Source: Phytophthora colocasiae (Eukaryota > Oomycota > Peronosporomycetes > Peronosporales > Peronosporaceae). Taken from it: a stretch of DNA of 64,000 nucleotides. The notes below the pieces were generated by a model. That model was not told where the DNA came from. It saw only the letters and a program-made list of their open reading frames with translations, and did no database searches. The stretch covers positions 124,001 through 188,000 of the forward strand of contig JAGKQI010000058.1 in NCBI GenBank assembly GCA_018806915.1, read 5' to 3'. Both the position numbers and the translations under genes were made by a program. The stretch's first letter is position 1, and each line of letters starts with the position of its first letter. Of this stretch, positions 51,469 through 61,153 are shown piece by piece.

Positions 51469-53742
51469 ATGAGGAAAGAAACTATGACCCACTCGCACAC
51501 CTTCGGCGGCTACGCTGGCGAACGCCCCATCACGCGCCACGACCTCAAGCACGCTACGCGGATCGTGGTCAAGATGGGAACCAGCGTGGTGTCCACTAAT
51601 GGCGAGCCGGCGCTGGGCCGCATCGCATCCATTGTGGAGCAGGTCTGCATGCTCAAGCGTCAGGGAAAGGAAGTGCTCCTGGTGACCAGTGGCGCTGTAG
51701 GTATCGGCCGCAAGCGCCTCAACAAGCAGATCTTGCTCTCGGCTTCGCTGCGCACGCACGTACAGGGCAACCAGCAAATGCTTGCGCTCGAGAAGAAGAA
51801 GGGCGCCATGGCTGCTGCAGGCCAGATCGGCCTCATGTCATTGTACGAGACGCTCTTCTCGCTCTACGACGTGGCCTGCTCGCAAGTGCTCGTCACGGCT
51901 TCCGACTTCAAGACGGCCCAGAATCGCGCTAATATGCGCGATACCATGCTCAATCTGCTGGAGCTCGATGTCGTTCCCATTGTCAACGAGAACGACGCCG
52001 TCAGTGCGTCGCCTGATGGTACCGTCTTCACGGACAACGACTCGCTTGCTGCTCTGGTTGGAGGCGAGATCGAAGCAGACCTGCTCATGCTGCTTACAGA
52101 CGTGGAGGGACTTTACAATAAGCCCCCTTCCCAGCCTGGCGCCAAGATTATCTCCGTCTTCCGCCCCGAGAACAACGACTTCATGATTGGTGAAAAGTCT
52201 AGTGTCGGACGCGGAGGTATGGGCGCCAAGATTGAGGCAGCACAGTCAGCCATCTCACAAGGAGTCAACGCAGTGGTTATTGCCAGCGGATTCAAGTACG
52301 GCGTGGTCGGATCCATCATGAAGGGCTCCAGTCTCGGTACGCTCTTTGTCGCCAACCCTGGTGTCGAATCGCCAGACTCAATGTCTGCTGAAGAGATGGC
52401 CACTGCTGCTCGCGAAGGCTGCCATCAGCTACAGGCGCTTTCTTCTGAAGAACGTGCCAACATTTTGTTCCGTATCGCTGACGAGCTCAAGAACAACAGC
52501 AAGACAATTTTGCAAGCCAACCGCAAAGATCTTCTTGCTGCACAGAAGTCTTCGATTGACGAAGGACTTGTAGCGCGTTTGAAGCTGTCCGAGGAGAAGC
52601 TTGAGACTCTAGCGGATGGTATTCGCAGCATTGCCGAGTCCGAAGAACCGATTGGTCGCATGCTGAAGCGCACGGAGGTGGCATCTGGTCTTGTTCTGCA
52701 CCAGGAGACTGCCTCCATTGGTGTTCTACTGGTTATTTTCGAGAGCCGACCCGACTCGCTTCCCCAGATCGCTGCTCTTGCCCTTCGTAGTGGCAACGGT
52801 TTGTTGCTGAAGGGTGGCAAGGAGGCGCTTCACAGCAATGCTGTGCTGCACAAGATCATTGTGAATGCGGTGGAAGAGGCCACGAATGGCAAGGTGAAAA
52901 AGGATGTCATTGGCCTGGTCACTTCGCGCGAAGAGATCTCGGATCTGCTGCGTCTGGACGATGTAATTGACCTGTGCATCCCGCGCGGATCAGGCTCCAT
53001 GGTCAGCTACATCAAGAAGAACACGCGCATTCCAGTTCTTGGCCACGCCGAGGGTGTTTGCCACATGTACATCCACAGCGCTGCGGACGTGAACAAGGCG
53101 ATCGAGCTTGCTGTTGATGCCAAGACGGACTACCCGGCGGCTTGCAATGCTCTTGAAACGTTGCTGCTCGACGAAGCGCTGGTTTCCAGTGGCCAAGACA
53201 AGCAAATCTTAGCCAAGCTCGAGGAGGCTGGCATCAATCTGCACATCGCCCCTAATGCTGCCAGGATGGGTGTTTGCACCGCGAAGTCGCGCCCCACCAC
53301 CTCGCTGTCTACAGAGTACGGCTCCAAGGACCTTACCATTGAAGTGGTCAATAGCGTCGGCACCGCTATTGCTCACATCAATCAGTATAGCAGCGGCCAT
53401 ACTGAATGCATTGTGACGGAGGACGCTGCTGCAGCTGAGCAGTTCCAGCAGATGATCGACAGTGCCTGCGTTTTCCACAACGCCAGCACTCGCTTTGCTG
53501 ATGGCTATCGCTTTGGACTTGGCGCTGAAGTTGGCATCAGCACTGGTCGTATTCACGCCCGTGGCCCCGTTGGCGTTGAGGGTTTGCTTACTACCAAGTG
53601 GAAACTTGTGTCGGAGAGTGGTCATACTGTCTCGCAGTTCTCGGGTGCCAAAAACGACCATCCGCTGAAGTACACGCACAAGAAGCTGGAGCTGATCCAG
53701 AAGGAGGCAAATGTTGCCCGTCCGCGGAGTAGCCGGCTATAA
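51469..53742 (+). CDS. P5CS: Delta-1-pyrroline-5-carboxylate synthase (bifunctional)
   Basis: 757 aa, intronless. The upstream ATG at 51349 is rejected because an initiator-like element lies between the two. The N-terminal glutamate 5-kinase domain has RIVVKMGTSVVS, LLVTSGAVGIGRKRL, VPIVNENDAVS and FTDNDSLAALV. The C-terminal gamma-glutamyl phosphate reductase domain has RPDSLPQIAALALRSGNG and the catalytic Cys in YPAACNALETLLLDE. It converts glutamate to P5C with ATP and NADPH, the committed step toward proline (and ornithine). The fused form is typical of plants, animals and oomycetes, whereas bacteria and fungi use separate proB and proA genes. No clear organellar presequence is visible. 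Confidence 0.95.
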   Translation: MRKETMTHSHTFGGYAGERPITRHDLKHATRIVVKMGTSVVSTNGEPALGRIASIVEQVCMLKRQGKEVLLVTSGAVGIGRKRLNKQILLSASLRTHVQGNQQMLALEKKKGAMAAAGQIGLMSLYETLFSLYDVACSQVLVTASDFKTAQNRANMRDTMLNLLELDVVPIVNENDAVSASPDGTVFTDNDSLAALVGGEIEADLLMLLTDVEGLYNKPPSQPGAKIISVFRPENNDFMIGEKSSVGRGGMGAKIEAAQSAISQGVNAVVIASGFKYGVVGSIMKGSSLGTLFVANPGVESPDSMSAEEMATAAREGCHQLQALSSEERANILFRIADELKNNSKTILQANRKDLLAAQKSSIDEGLVARLKLSEEKLETLADGIRSIAESEEPIGRMLKRTEVASGLVLHQETASIGVLLVIFESRPDSLPQIAALALRSGNGLLLKGGKEALHSNAVLHKIIVNAVEEATNGKVKKDVIGLVTSREEISDLLRLDDVIDLCIPRGSGSMVSYIKKNTRIPVLGHAEGVCHMYIHSAADVNKAIELAVDAKTDYPAACNALETLLLDEALVSSGQDKQILAKLEEAGINLHIAPNAARMGVCTAKSRPTTSLSTEYGSKDLTIEVVNSVGTAIAHINQYSSGHTECIVTEDAAAAEQFQQMIDSACVFHNASTRFADGYRFGLGAEVGISTGRIHARGPVGVEGLLTTKWKLVSESGHTVSQFSGAKNDHPLKYTHKKLELIQKEANVARPRSSRL

Positions 53743-53863
53743 GTGCAATCAATTCCAATGCTACTGAGCAACAACAAAATAAAGCAACTTGATTTGAATC
53801 GATACATGACAATCTAAACAGGTTTTTTTTTCGAGCATGTATATCGTTCTTCTCTACATGTTA

Positions 53864-56411
53864 TCAAAAGTCCATGTCATCTTCGTCGTCTTCTTTCTGG
53901 CGCTTCATACGTTTGCGGCGCTCGCTGTCATTGATGGCCGTCAGATCGCGCGTAGCCTTTGCTCGCAATGTGTCAATGTCGTCTGCATCCTCCGCCCACT
54001 CGAGCACAAGGTGCCGTCCGTACAGATGCGAGCTAGCTAGGGCCGAGAATGCATTGCGAGCTTCCTGCTCCGTGAGGAACTCCACAAAAGCGAAACCTCG
54101 GTGTCTGCCGTCAAACTTCTTCGGCATACGCACACGTTTGAGCTGTCCAAAGGCACCAAAAAGCTCGCGAATCTCGTTGCTCGTGGCCTCGAACGCAACG
54201 TTGCGGACGATAATCTTGGACTTCCGTCCTTCCCCGTCAACTTCACCAGCAGAACGCTTGGGAGCAGCAGACGCCTTCTTCTGCGATAACTTCAGGTTCA
54301 GTGCGTGGCCATCCACCACAGTGTTTTGGAGTGTTTGTAGTGCCTTCTCAGTGTCCTTGGCGTCCACGAATTCCACAAAACCAAAGCCCATCGACAACAT
54401 GCCACGCTTCGGGTCCTTTCGACGAGCGACTGTAACCTTGCGCAGCGTTCCACAACGCGAGAAAATCTTCTCCAATGCTGTCTCCTTGGTGGAGAAGTTT
54501 AAGTTCTTCACACAAATTGTATGGCAAGCGTCACCCACAGCAGTATCGCCGTCCTCGTCAACATCCGGCACAACGGTTGATGTAGTTTTGATACCCTTTT
54601 GTTCGAACGCCGAGGCCGCCTTCGTACTCAAAGCAGCCGAAGCCGGTCGATCGAACACCTTCACGGGAGCCCACTCCAAATACAGCGGTACATGTTGGTA
54701 CTTTTTGTAAGCAAGTGAACGGAAAGCCTTGCGAGCCTCCGAAGGCTCCAAAAACTCCACGACAGCGAGCGTCTTAGACGGAGGCAGTAGGAAACGGCCG
54801 ATCTCACCGTGCTTACGGAAGAGCTGAGCCAGTTCCTCTTCTTCGGTAGTGTGCGGCAAATTCTTGATCAAGATAACGGTTGTGCTTCGCTCAATTTTCT
54901 TGGACTGCTGCTGGCTGGCCTTCTTCACCAGAGCACCTTCAATAGCATCTAGATCCACTCCTTCTCGCGCGAAGAAATCCTTGTTCTCCTTCACCAACAT
55001 CGTTTCACCAATAGCGAGACGCACTGCCATGTTTCCCTGTTCCTTGTCCATGATCTCGCCACGCTTCACACCCATGCGCTCAGCTAGTGAACCTACAGTA
55101 GCATCTCCTCGAATGTACGAAGCGTTCCAACCAGTCTTCTTTTGAGCCTGAATTTGACGCTCCAGCTCCTTTCGCTGTTTATATGTCAAGTTGGGGTCCG
55201 CTAGAGCTGCCTCAGGATCAAGCTTTACGGGCTTGGAGCGCGCAAAAATCACATGCAGACGTCGACCCTGAAACGCCATCCCATTCAGAGCTGTGAGTGC
55301 TTTCTGGGCATCAACCGTCGTGCGGAACAGAACGAAGCCGTAGCCCTTGCGACGGCGTGTATCATCCAGCGGCATGTGCACTTCCTCAACGGGTCCATAC
55401 GTCGAGCATAGCTCCTCAAGATCCTCCTCCACTGCAGTAAACGGCAGGTTCCGCACAAATAAACGTGCAGTGGGTTTGTCATCCTCAATCTCTGCTTCAT
55501 CTGCTGCATTTGTGTTCCTCTTGTCTGTAGTGGACTCAGTTTCATCGTCTTCAGCATCTTCCATATCTTCATCGCTGTCTTCAGCGTCTGAATACTTGTC
55601 AATGTTCTTGCTCACCTTGGAACGTAAGAAATCCATATCGGACAGGGCCTCCGACTTTTGCTTCTTCTTTTCACTCTTCTTGTCACTTTCATCCTCTTGC
55701 TCATCATCCGGCTTTAGTGCTCCAAGTTCCTGGTACTCGTCATCACTGTCCTCTGCATCTGCGATGTCTACACCTTTACTAGTCTTGCTGTCCACAGGAC
55801 CCTGTACGTCGTCATTGGCCCAGAATTTGGTCTTGGATCGGGCCTGCATGGTCTCCATAAACTCCTTAAACTCTCCACTTGTCTCCTCCTGTTTGTTCGA
55901 CTTCTTTCCCTTAACATCCTTCTCTTCAAGCTTCTCGTTCGAGGAGACAGCCACAACTCCCGACTCCGGGTGCAACTTCTGGTATTGGCCACTTCCGACC
56001 GAGTACTTGCTCCACGGCCGTTCGATCTCATTGGACTCTTTCTAAACGTCAGCATAGCACAACACAAACAACATAATTTCAGTATAAAACCAAACCTATA
56101 AATAATAGTTTGCACGTTCATACCGCCAATGCCACGCGCACATTAATCCTGCACGTGTCGAAGAAGCTCTGATGGAAGAAAGCACGCGCTTTTTCCGCCT
56201 GCTGCGCGCTCTTAAAGCCAACAAAGCCGAAACGTCGTGACTTGCTTCCGTCCTTCGTGCGGATGACGCACGCGTCCGTCACTTCGCCCTGAGCCGCAAA
56301 GTGCTCACGCAGACGCGCCGAGTCCACATAGACCGGAAGATTCTGCACATACAAACGCGTGTCCGTCTCCTGGGCCGCGTCCTTCGTCGTAGTTGGTGCT
56401 GGTGCCGCCAT
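53864..56411 (-). CDS. MRD1: Mrd1/RBM19, five-RRM ribosome biogenesis factor
   Basis: Two exons, 56411-56124 and 56041-53864, give 821 aa. Five RRMs are visible by their RNP2/RNP1 pairs: RLYVQNLPVY/RRFGFVGF (RRM1, residues about 19-95), RLFVRNLPFT/KGYGFVLF, VILIKNLPHT/LAVVEFLE, ICVKNLNFST/MGFGFVEF and IIVRNVAFEA/RGFAFVEF. The third lacks aromatic RNP1 residues. Acidic, Asp/Glu/Lys-rich linkers separate RRM1 from RRM2. Yeast Mrd1 also has five RRMs, whereas animal RBM19 has six, so this is the Mrd1 layout. It works in the nucleolus on pre-rRNA cleavage at A0-A2 with the small-subunit processome. The C-terminus is short and acidic after a basic stretch. Confidence 0.93.
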
Positions 56412-56546
56412 CGTCTCGCTTCCAGTCGTCAGTCAATGGCATTCAACATTTCAGGAAAAAAAAGTCCGGCATACTATAATCAAGTTAAATTCTATTGGAC
56501 AGGAGGAAATTGGTCACTTCAACTGGAGCTGTTGAAGTGAACAACT

Positions 56547-57580
56547 TCATTTGCTGCGGTTGAATGCATTGTAAGGGTTTTCAGTGTTTCGTAGTGCTCG
56601 CTGGAGCTCCTCGTAGTCAGCGAAGTTGTCTGCATTGAGAATGCCATGACGGACGAAGAAATCGAGCAGCAGAATGCAAACGTCAGGCTTGAAACGTTCA
56701 GGCTCGGACCACAAACGCGATAGCGTTTCCTGTACTGGTAGAAGGTTGAAACTCTCCACTTCCCCGTCTTGGTTTAATGGGATGGTGGCGGTCGGTAGTT
56801 CCACGTCGTAGATGAACATGGTGTCGTTCGTTAGACCGTACGGGTGCTTAGACACGTACGAGATGCTGCCTGCAGCAATGCAGCGAGAACGGATCCATTC
56901 CGGCTTTAGGCCTGCTTCTTCCTGGGCCTCTTTCACCATATTATCGAGTGCCGAGATACCCACAGGCAGTCCACCACCCACAATCGTATCGCGCATCAGT
57001 GGCCAGCGCTTCTTGGAGGCACTACGAGTTGCGATCCACACGTGCGTCACGTTGCCAGTCTCTTTGTCACGTACGAATCCGTTGAGGTGTGTGGCGAACT
57101 GACTGAGGCCAAAGTAGGGCCCCACGCCTCGGTGGTACGTGAAGAGCGTCGGACTGGAGAACGTTGTCCTCGCCATGTAAAACTCGTCCTGGTAGAACGG
57201 GAATGCTCCTTCCTGCTTCAGCTCGGCCTCCATCTTCTGGAACGCCTGTGATCTCTCCTCAACAGTGCGGAACTTTGGCTTCATGACGATCTCATCGTCT
57301 TTTACCTCTAGCAGCTCACTGAACTTGCTCAGACGCTGCAGATAAATTACACATCAACTTTCAGACACTAGGGAGATCTTAGTAGTTTGATGAAGTTGGA
57401 TAGGTTTACCTCCTGCTGCTGCTTGAGGACGAATCCTGCCACGACCGACGTGCACGGCCCTTGAACACCCAGCGCACGGCTCCAGGCCTCCCCCTCATCC
57501 GGGTGCAGCATGACTCGCAGAGGCACATAAGCTTCACGTGTCCAGTTCTTCACCCTCGCCACCAACGGTCTCCACGTCAT
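56547..57580 (-). CDS. Nudix hydrolase with DUF4743, thiamine-diphosphate type
   Basis: Two exons, 57580-57410 and 57335-56547 (319 aa). The N-terminal half (about 1-130) is the DUF4743 domain found next to Nudix domains in Tnr3-type proteins (DDEIVMKPKFRTVEERSQAF, GAFPFYQDE). The Nudix domain follows (THVWIATRSASKKRWP, then GGGLPVGIS and VKEAQEEAGL). The Nudix box keeps the EAQEEAGL helix, but the first Glu of the consensus is not at its usual place. Yeast homologues dephosphorylate oxidised or analogue forms of thiamine diphosphate; no thiamine pyrophosphokinase domain is attached here. It is probably cytosolic. Confidence 0.85.
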
Positions 57581-57761
57581 CAATTCTAGTTGTAAAATTA
57601 CCAGAGTATACAATTGTCAAGTGAAACGACCCAAGAACTGCTGACGTACTTGTTCTCATGACGTCGCCAACCTTTGAGGTGGTGAAAGCCTCTCGATATA
57701 TTACATGAACCTCTCTCCTTTTTCTTACAGCTACTCACTGCATAACTCTCTGTAGCTGTAC

Positions 57762-58265
57762 TCAGTGCAGGATAAAGTTGAGCGAGTGCGACTTCTGGCC
57801 GTACTCGTCCTCGGATCCACTGTCTCCATCGTCTTCTCCCTGTTCGTCGTTAGAAGGACCTTGTCCGTATCTAGCCCCGCGCTCACCCGCATATTCGCGC
57901 TGCTGTCCATCTCCACGCTGGCGCTCGTAGCCGTTCATGCGTTGCTGCTGTCCATGAGGCGGCGCCATGCGCACATCTTCTTGATCGTATCCATTATCGT
58001 CATCCTCCACACGGTGGGTGCGGCCGTCCATTACAGCGGACGAAGGGAGTGAATGCCGCGGGGGACCACCCGTCAGCGCCTGCTGCTCCACGAAGTCGTC
58101 CTTCATGGCTTTGAGGTCGGCCAAAGGCAGGCCCATGAATACGCCGAAGCCGTAGTAAACCTTCTCGTCCTCGTTGTCGTTGTCGCCAGCCACGCCGCCT
58201 ACACGCGGTAAGTTCGAGCCGGGGGCTGCTCCTTCGCGCCGTGCCAGTCGGTTCTCCATCGCCAT
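57762..58265 (-). CDS. Hypothetical protein, hydrophilic and low-complexity C-terminus
   Basis: 167 aa, single exon. Residues about 30-60 (EKVYYGFGVFMGLPLADLKA, then MKDDFVEQQALTGG) form the only ordered-looking part. The rest is Gln, Arg, Asp and Gly rich and ends in SLNFILH. No domain was recognised. Biased composition could also produce a chance frame, but the ATG context and the clean gap to both neighbours favour a gene. Confidence 0.55.
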   Translation of the reverse strand: MAMENRLARREGAAPGSNLPRVGGVAGDNDNEDEKVYYGFGVFMGLPLADLKAMKDDFVEQQALTGGPPRHSLPSSAVMDGRTHRVEDDDNGYDQEDVRMAPPHGQQQRMNGYERQRGDGQQREYAGERGARYGQGPSNDEQGEDDGDSGSEDEYGQKSHSLNFILH

Positions 58266-58439
58266 GTCTGCTCCTCTTCTAAACTGTGCTCTTTAGTTGG
58301 ATAGTCCACGGGATAAGTTGTCGTACTTAGTGGTATTGTGTGGGTAGAATGCAATCATTACACATATGGCTACATATAGCCATGTTGAAGGGACAAGTGC
58401 AGCTTGATGCTGAAGTCTCTACTAACTCTATACCCTCGT

Positions 58440-60986
58440 CTATTTCCTCCGGCGGAAGCGTTTGTAAGATTTCTTGCCCTTCGACAGATCCTCATTGGCG
58501 TCGCGAGCACGGTATTCACCGTCGCCGGTGATCTGTTTGCCAAGCTCTTGGTGCAACTGCCGGAACTTACGAGCAGAACCCACAGGACGCAGAGGAGCAG
58601 TGAGCAGACGACTGAGCTGAGCACGCAACGACTGCACCGACTGGTTCGCCGTCTTCTTCTTCTTGCCGTCCTGATTCCGCTGTTTGGCGCCGAGTTCAAA
58701 CAGCAAATCTTCGTCCATGTCCAGATCAGCGGCAGCGGCCATCTGCTCGAACCAAGTTGCTTCTGACTTGAGCTTGCCAGCCGCGTTCTCCTGTTCGTTG
58801 ATGCTCTTGGCAAGGCGAACACGCTCGTCGACCACCTCCATATATCGGTGGTCAAACGGGAAGTCCGAAAGACCCGTGGGTCGCTGAAGCATCTTACAGA
58901 TCTGAGTATGATACTTGGCATCTGTGGGCGACACCAACGAGATACTCAGACCGTCTTTATTCGCACGAGCAGTACGACCACTGCGGTGCACGAAAACCTC
59001 CGTAGAGCGAGCAATATGGTAGTGCACAACGTAGTCCACGCTGGGGATATCGAGACCACGCGCTGCGACGTCAGTCGCTACCAGAATTCCCTTCGAGTGG
59101 GAACGGAAGCCGTCTAACTTCTTCAAACGCTGGCGTTGCTGCATCTCGGCATGCAGTGCGAACACAGGGAGATTCAGAAGTGTCAAGAGACCAGTGAGCT
59201 TCCGGACCTGATGAATAGCGTTCAAGAAGATAATAGTTCGACCAGGGTACTGCGTAAGGAAGTAGTAGAGAAAACTGTCGCGAGTAGACTCCGTCACCTC
59301 ATGCTGGCAAAGTTCCAGACCAGCAGGCAACGACAAGGCCACATTCTCCTGTTGCTTCTTCAGCTTACGCTCAGCTTCTTCGGAGATAACGGGCTTCGCT
59401 CCAGGCACGCCCAATTCTGTCTCTGCGATACTGAGGTCAACAACCGCTGGCTTTCCACGCAATCCAACGCGCTTCATAACACGCTCGAGAACGCTCAGTG
59501 CATTGCGGTATTTCTTCACCTTGCTCTTCTGGAAGCGACCCCCCTCAGGAATCATTAGTGTAGCAGAAAACAGGAAGGTTTGGCGGACATGGCGAGGGGG
59601 AAGTGCAGGCTCAACCTTAGCTTCCACCTTGGCAGCCATGTCACTCTTCTTGGCAGCGGCAGTTTTCTTTTCCTTTTCTTGTTGCTTGCGCTGCATCTTA
59701 AGCACATCGTCAAGCATCATTACCTTCGATCCACTCGCAAACTTGGACATATTGATATCCTCCCCATCGTCGTCTTCATCACTTCCGTCGTCTTCTTCAT
59801 CTTCGCTTTCGTCTTCATTATCCGACAGATTCGAGAGTTCTGAAGTCGCAGACTTGGTTTTACGACGCAACACCTCAAAGATCTTCTCGAGTTCCGGGTA
59901 CGACCCAGGCTGGAGCATGCGATCAGCTTCATCGACCACCAAGAAACGCAGTGTGTTCGCCAGATCCTTCATGTGTTCGTGGTCGGCCTCAATAATATCC
60001 CACAGACGACCAGGCGTACCAATTACGATCTCAGGGCGGTAACTCAGAATTCGCTTCTGCTTCTGCACAGCCATTCCACCCACTAACGTCACCACGCCAA
60101 TTTCGCGATTTCGCACCATTTTCTCTAGATGTTGCTGGATCTGAATAGCAAGCTCACGCGTCGGAGTCAAGATCAGAGCCTTGCAGTCTTTTGTGTATCC
60201 TGGTTGCTCGCGTTCATGCAGCAGCTGGCTTAAGATTGGCAGACCAAACGCCAAGGTTTTACCAGAACCTGTTGGTGCCGCACCTACCACGTCGCGGTTG
60301 TCCACTAGAGCAGGCAGCAAAGTCCGTTCTTGAATACGCGTCGGAGCAATGAAGCCACTCGTCTGTAGAGACTGCATCAACAGCGGATGCAACTTGAACT
60401 TGTTCCACTTAGGCAGGTTCACGTCTTCTAAAGGAACGACTTTCAAGCTCTCCTGCTGCTTCTTAGCCTTTCCACCACGGCTTTTCTTCTTCTTGGGCTT
60501 CTTGTCTTCTCCACTTTCGTGATTCTGCTGATTCTGCTCCTGTTTCACTTCAGTCTTGATTACCTCATCCTGCTTCTTGTTCTTATTGCGCTTCTTTTCA
60601 TCCCCACTTTGCTGAATCGGTTCCTGTTTCACCTTAGTCTTTATCTCCTCATCCTGTGTCTTCTTGGTCTTGTTCTTCCTGCGTTTCTTCTTCTTTCTAC
60701 CATCTTCCACCTGCTTTTTGGTATCTCCAAGCAGCATTTTGCCACCACCTTCTGTCGTTTCTACACGGTAGTCTGTAAGCTCTTCCAGTTCAAACGCACA
60801 TCCATCCTGGAACCCTTCGAGCTGCATATCCTCAATGTCCACCTTCGCCCAGCCAGCATCGGCCATAGATGTGGCTGCATTGGCTCCAGAAGTCGAAGAT
60901 AAGCGTTTCTTACGCTTCTTAGACACCTTCGCACCAGCTCCAGAGGCCGGCGCCAGCTTGTAGGGCACTACAGACACTCCGCTCAT
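58440..60986 (-). CDS. DDX24: DEAD-box RNA helicase, DDX24/Mak5 type
   Basis: 848 aa, intronless. A basic Lys-rich N-terminus with two copies of an I-K-T-[KE]-V-K-Q-E element precedes the Q motif (WNKFKLHPLLMQSL), Walker A APTGSGKT (237-244), PTRELAIQ, GTPGRLWD, VDEADRML, a family-typical acidic insert (DNEDESEDEEDDGSDEDD), FLFSATL, RGLDIPSVDYVVHY and HRSGRTARA. The long insert between the DEAD and SAT motifs distinguishes the DDX24/Mak5 group. Mak5 acts in the nucleolus in 60S subunit assembly. The C-terminus is short and basic (KGKKSYKRFRRRK), a likely nucleolar signal. Confidence 0.93.
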   Translation of the reverse strand: MSGVSVVPYKLAPASGAGAKVSKKRKKRLSSTSGANAATSMADAGWAKVDIEDMQLEGFQDGCAFELEELTDYRVETTEGGGKMLLGDTKKQVEDGRKKKKRRKNKTKKTQDEEIKTKVKQEPIQQSGDEKKRNKNKKQDEVIKTEVKQEQNQQNHESGEDKKPKKKKSRGGKAKKQQESLKVVPLEDVNLPKWNKFKLHPLLMQSLQTSGFIAPTRIQERTLLPALVDNRDVVGAAPTGSGKTLAFGLPILSQLLHEREQPGYTKDCKALILTPTRELAIQIQQHLEKMVRNREIGVVTLVGGMAVQKQKRILSYRPEIVIGTPGRLWDIIEADHEHMKDLANTLRFLVVDEADRMLQPGSYPELEKIFEVLRRKTKSATSELSNLSDNEDESEDEEDDGSDEDDDGEDINMSKFASGSKVMMLDDVLKMQRKQQEKEKKTAAAKKSDMAAKVEAKVEPALPPRHVRQTFLFSATLMIPEGGRFQKSKVKKYRNALSVLERVMKRVGLRGKPAVVDLSIAETELGVPGAKPVISEEAERKLKKQQENVALSLPAGLELCQHEVTESTRDSFLYYFLTQYPGRTIIFLNAIHQVRKLTGLLTLLNLPVFALHAEMQQRQRLKKLDGFRSHSKGILVATDVAARGLDIPSVDYVVHYHIARSTEVFVHRSGRTARANKDGLSISLVSPTDAKYHTQICKMLQRPTGLSDFPFDHRYMEVVDERVRLAKSINEQENAAGKLKSEATWFEQMAAAADLDMDEDLLFELGAKQRNQDGKKKKTANQSVQSLRAQLSRLLTAPLRPVGSARKFRQLHQELGKQITGDGEYRARDANEDLSKGKKSYKRFRRRK

Positions 60987-61153
60987 GCTTCTACTTGACC
61001 ACTACTGGACAGAGACCATAAAAGACAACGAGTCTCCACCAGCCGAATTTCAACCAATCCATATACTCCTTTTACTATTAAACAGCCAATCAGAGATCTG
61101 TTTTGGGTCTTTCAGCGTCATAATCGTCAACTCTCAGATCTCCAGGCAAGGAC